A DNA stretch of 64,000 nucleotides from Megascapheus bottae (taxonomy: Eukaryota; Chordata; Mammalia; Rodentia; Geomyidae): contig JANJXV010000014.1 in NCBI GenBank assembly GCA_024803745.1, positions 1,283,001 through 1,347,000 on the forward strand, read 5' to 3'. The number at the start of each line of letters is the position of its first letter. Position 1 is the first letter of the stretch. The notes under the pieces were generated by a model. It saw nothing but the letters and a program-made list of their open reading frames with translations, had not been told where the DNA came from and made no database searches. Shown in pieces: positions 63,375-64,000 of the stretch. The position numbers and the translations under genes are program-made.

Positions 63375-64000
63375 AAAACCCACATATCCATCAGACTGGT
63401 AAACACTTCTCTTAGAAAATTCAGAGTGTGAAAGGTATATCTTGTCAAATCTCTAATACAGTATAGAAATATAATATATAAGTAATATCTTACTTTTATT
63501 ATGAGTTGTGCTTTGTTATTACATTAGTTATAGTTATTTTATATAAAATCATTGGGAAAATAACCTCAGACAATAGGCAGCATGAAAAATTTCTGCTGTG
63601 ATAAAACACAGATTCTACTATACATGATTCAACAATCCATATCTGGCAGGATTTTTCTTGGTTTATGTATGGCTACATTTTACTGCCATAATTTTCCTCC
63701 AAGCAAACTCCATGGACTCTGGTGATGATCATAAACATCCAGACCAAGCATGTGTTCAGTCTGTTATGCAATTATGCATAACAGATAAACCAAGCAAGCA
63801 ACACCCTCCCAACACTTTGCAGAACACTTGGGTAGAAAATCTGCTCTGTTGTGAGTTTCCTTGCTAAGAGAATTTAGTATTTTGGTCCTGGGAAGGGGGT
63901 GCCTCTTTGATTCTAGTGTATTATATATTGTTACTCACTCTGCAGAGACAGAATGGGCAATCTTGGAGACCAAGATTAATGATACCACACACATATAGGT
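63372..64000. other. Intergenic, nothing recognised
   Basis: No gene or named repeat seen. The window ends here. Confidence 0.45.

Overview
The window is mammalian nuclear DNA, most likely from a geomyoid rodent (kangaroo rat, pocket mouse or pocket gopher). It contains an intron-rich vertebrate gene with GT-AG splicing and a CpG-island promoter. It also carries many copies of a dimeric SINE with an Ala-tRNA/ID-like left half and a distinctive right half, which matches the IDL-Geo family known from Geomyoidea. Identification to genus is not possible from the sequence alone.

The one functional gene I can support is ASNS, glutamine-hydrolysing asparagine synthetase, on the + strand from about 20.57 kb to 37.85 kb. 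Its CpG island (about 20.3-21.4 kb) holds GC boxes, a TATA-like element and a bipartite nutrient-sensing response element of the type bound by ATF4. Exon 1 is non-coding. Eleven coding exons (24035-37715) join in frame at GT-AG sites to give 561 residues, the usual mammalian length. The catalytic Cys2, the glutaminase-domain residues and the ATP-binding SGGLDSS motif are all present, and a poly(A) signal follows the stop codon.

The 20 kb upstream is intergenic. It contains MIR-like and MaLR-like remnants, several SINEs, long microsatellites, and a broken gammaretrovirus-like provirus (3' LTR, polypurine tract and an Env transmembrane fragment, all on the - strand at about 6.5-7.5 kb). The introns hold L1 3' ends, SINEs and an old Tigger/MER2-like DNA transposon.

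The 26 kb downstream is also intergenic and repeat-rich. It includes a very fresh IDL-Geo copy with a perfect 14-bp target duplication, several L1 3' ends (one with a 5' inversion) and an HNRNPA1 processed pseudogene on the - strand (about 54.94-56.19 kb).

I found no CRISPR array, operon or evident new biological system. The more interesting points are the ASNS response element (with a base change in its second half), the modular SINE architecture shared between tRNA-headed and 7SL-headed families, nested retroposon insertions with readable target duplications, the degraded provirus, and a small palindrome/direct-repeat cluster in ASNS intron 1.
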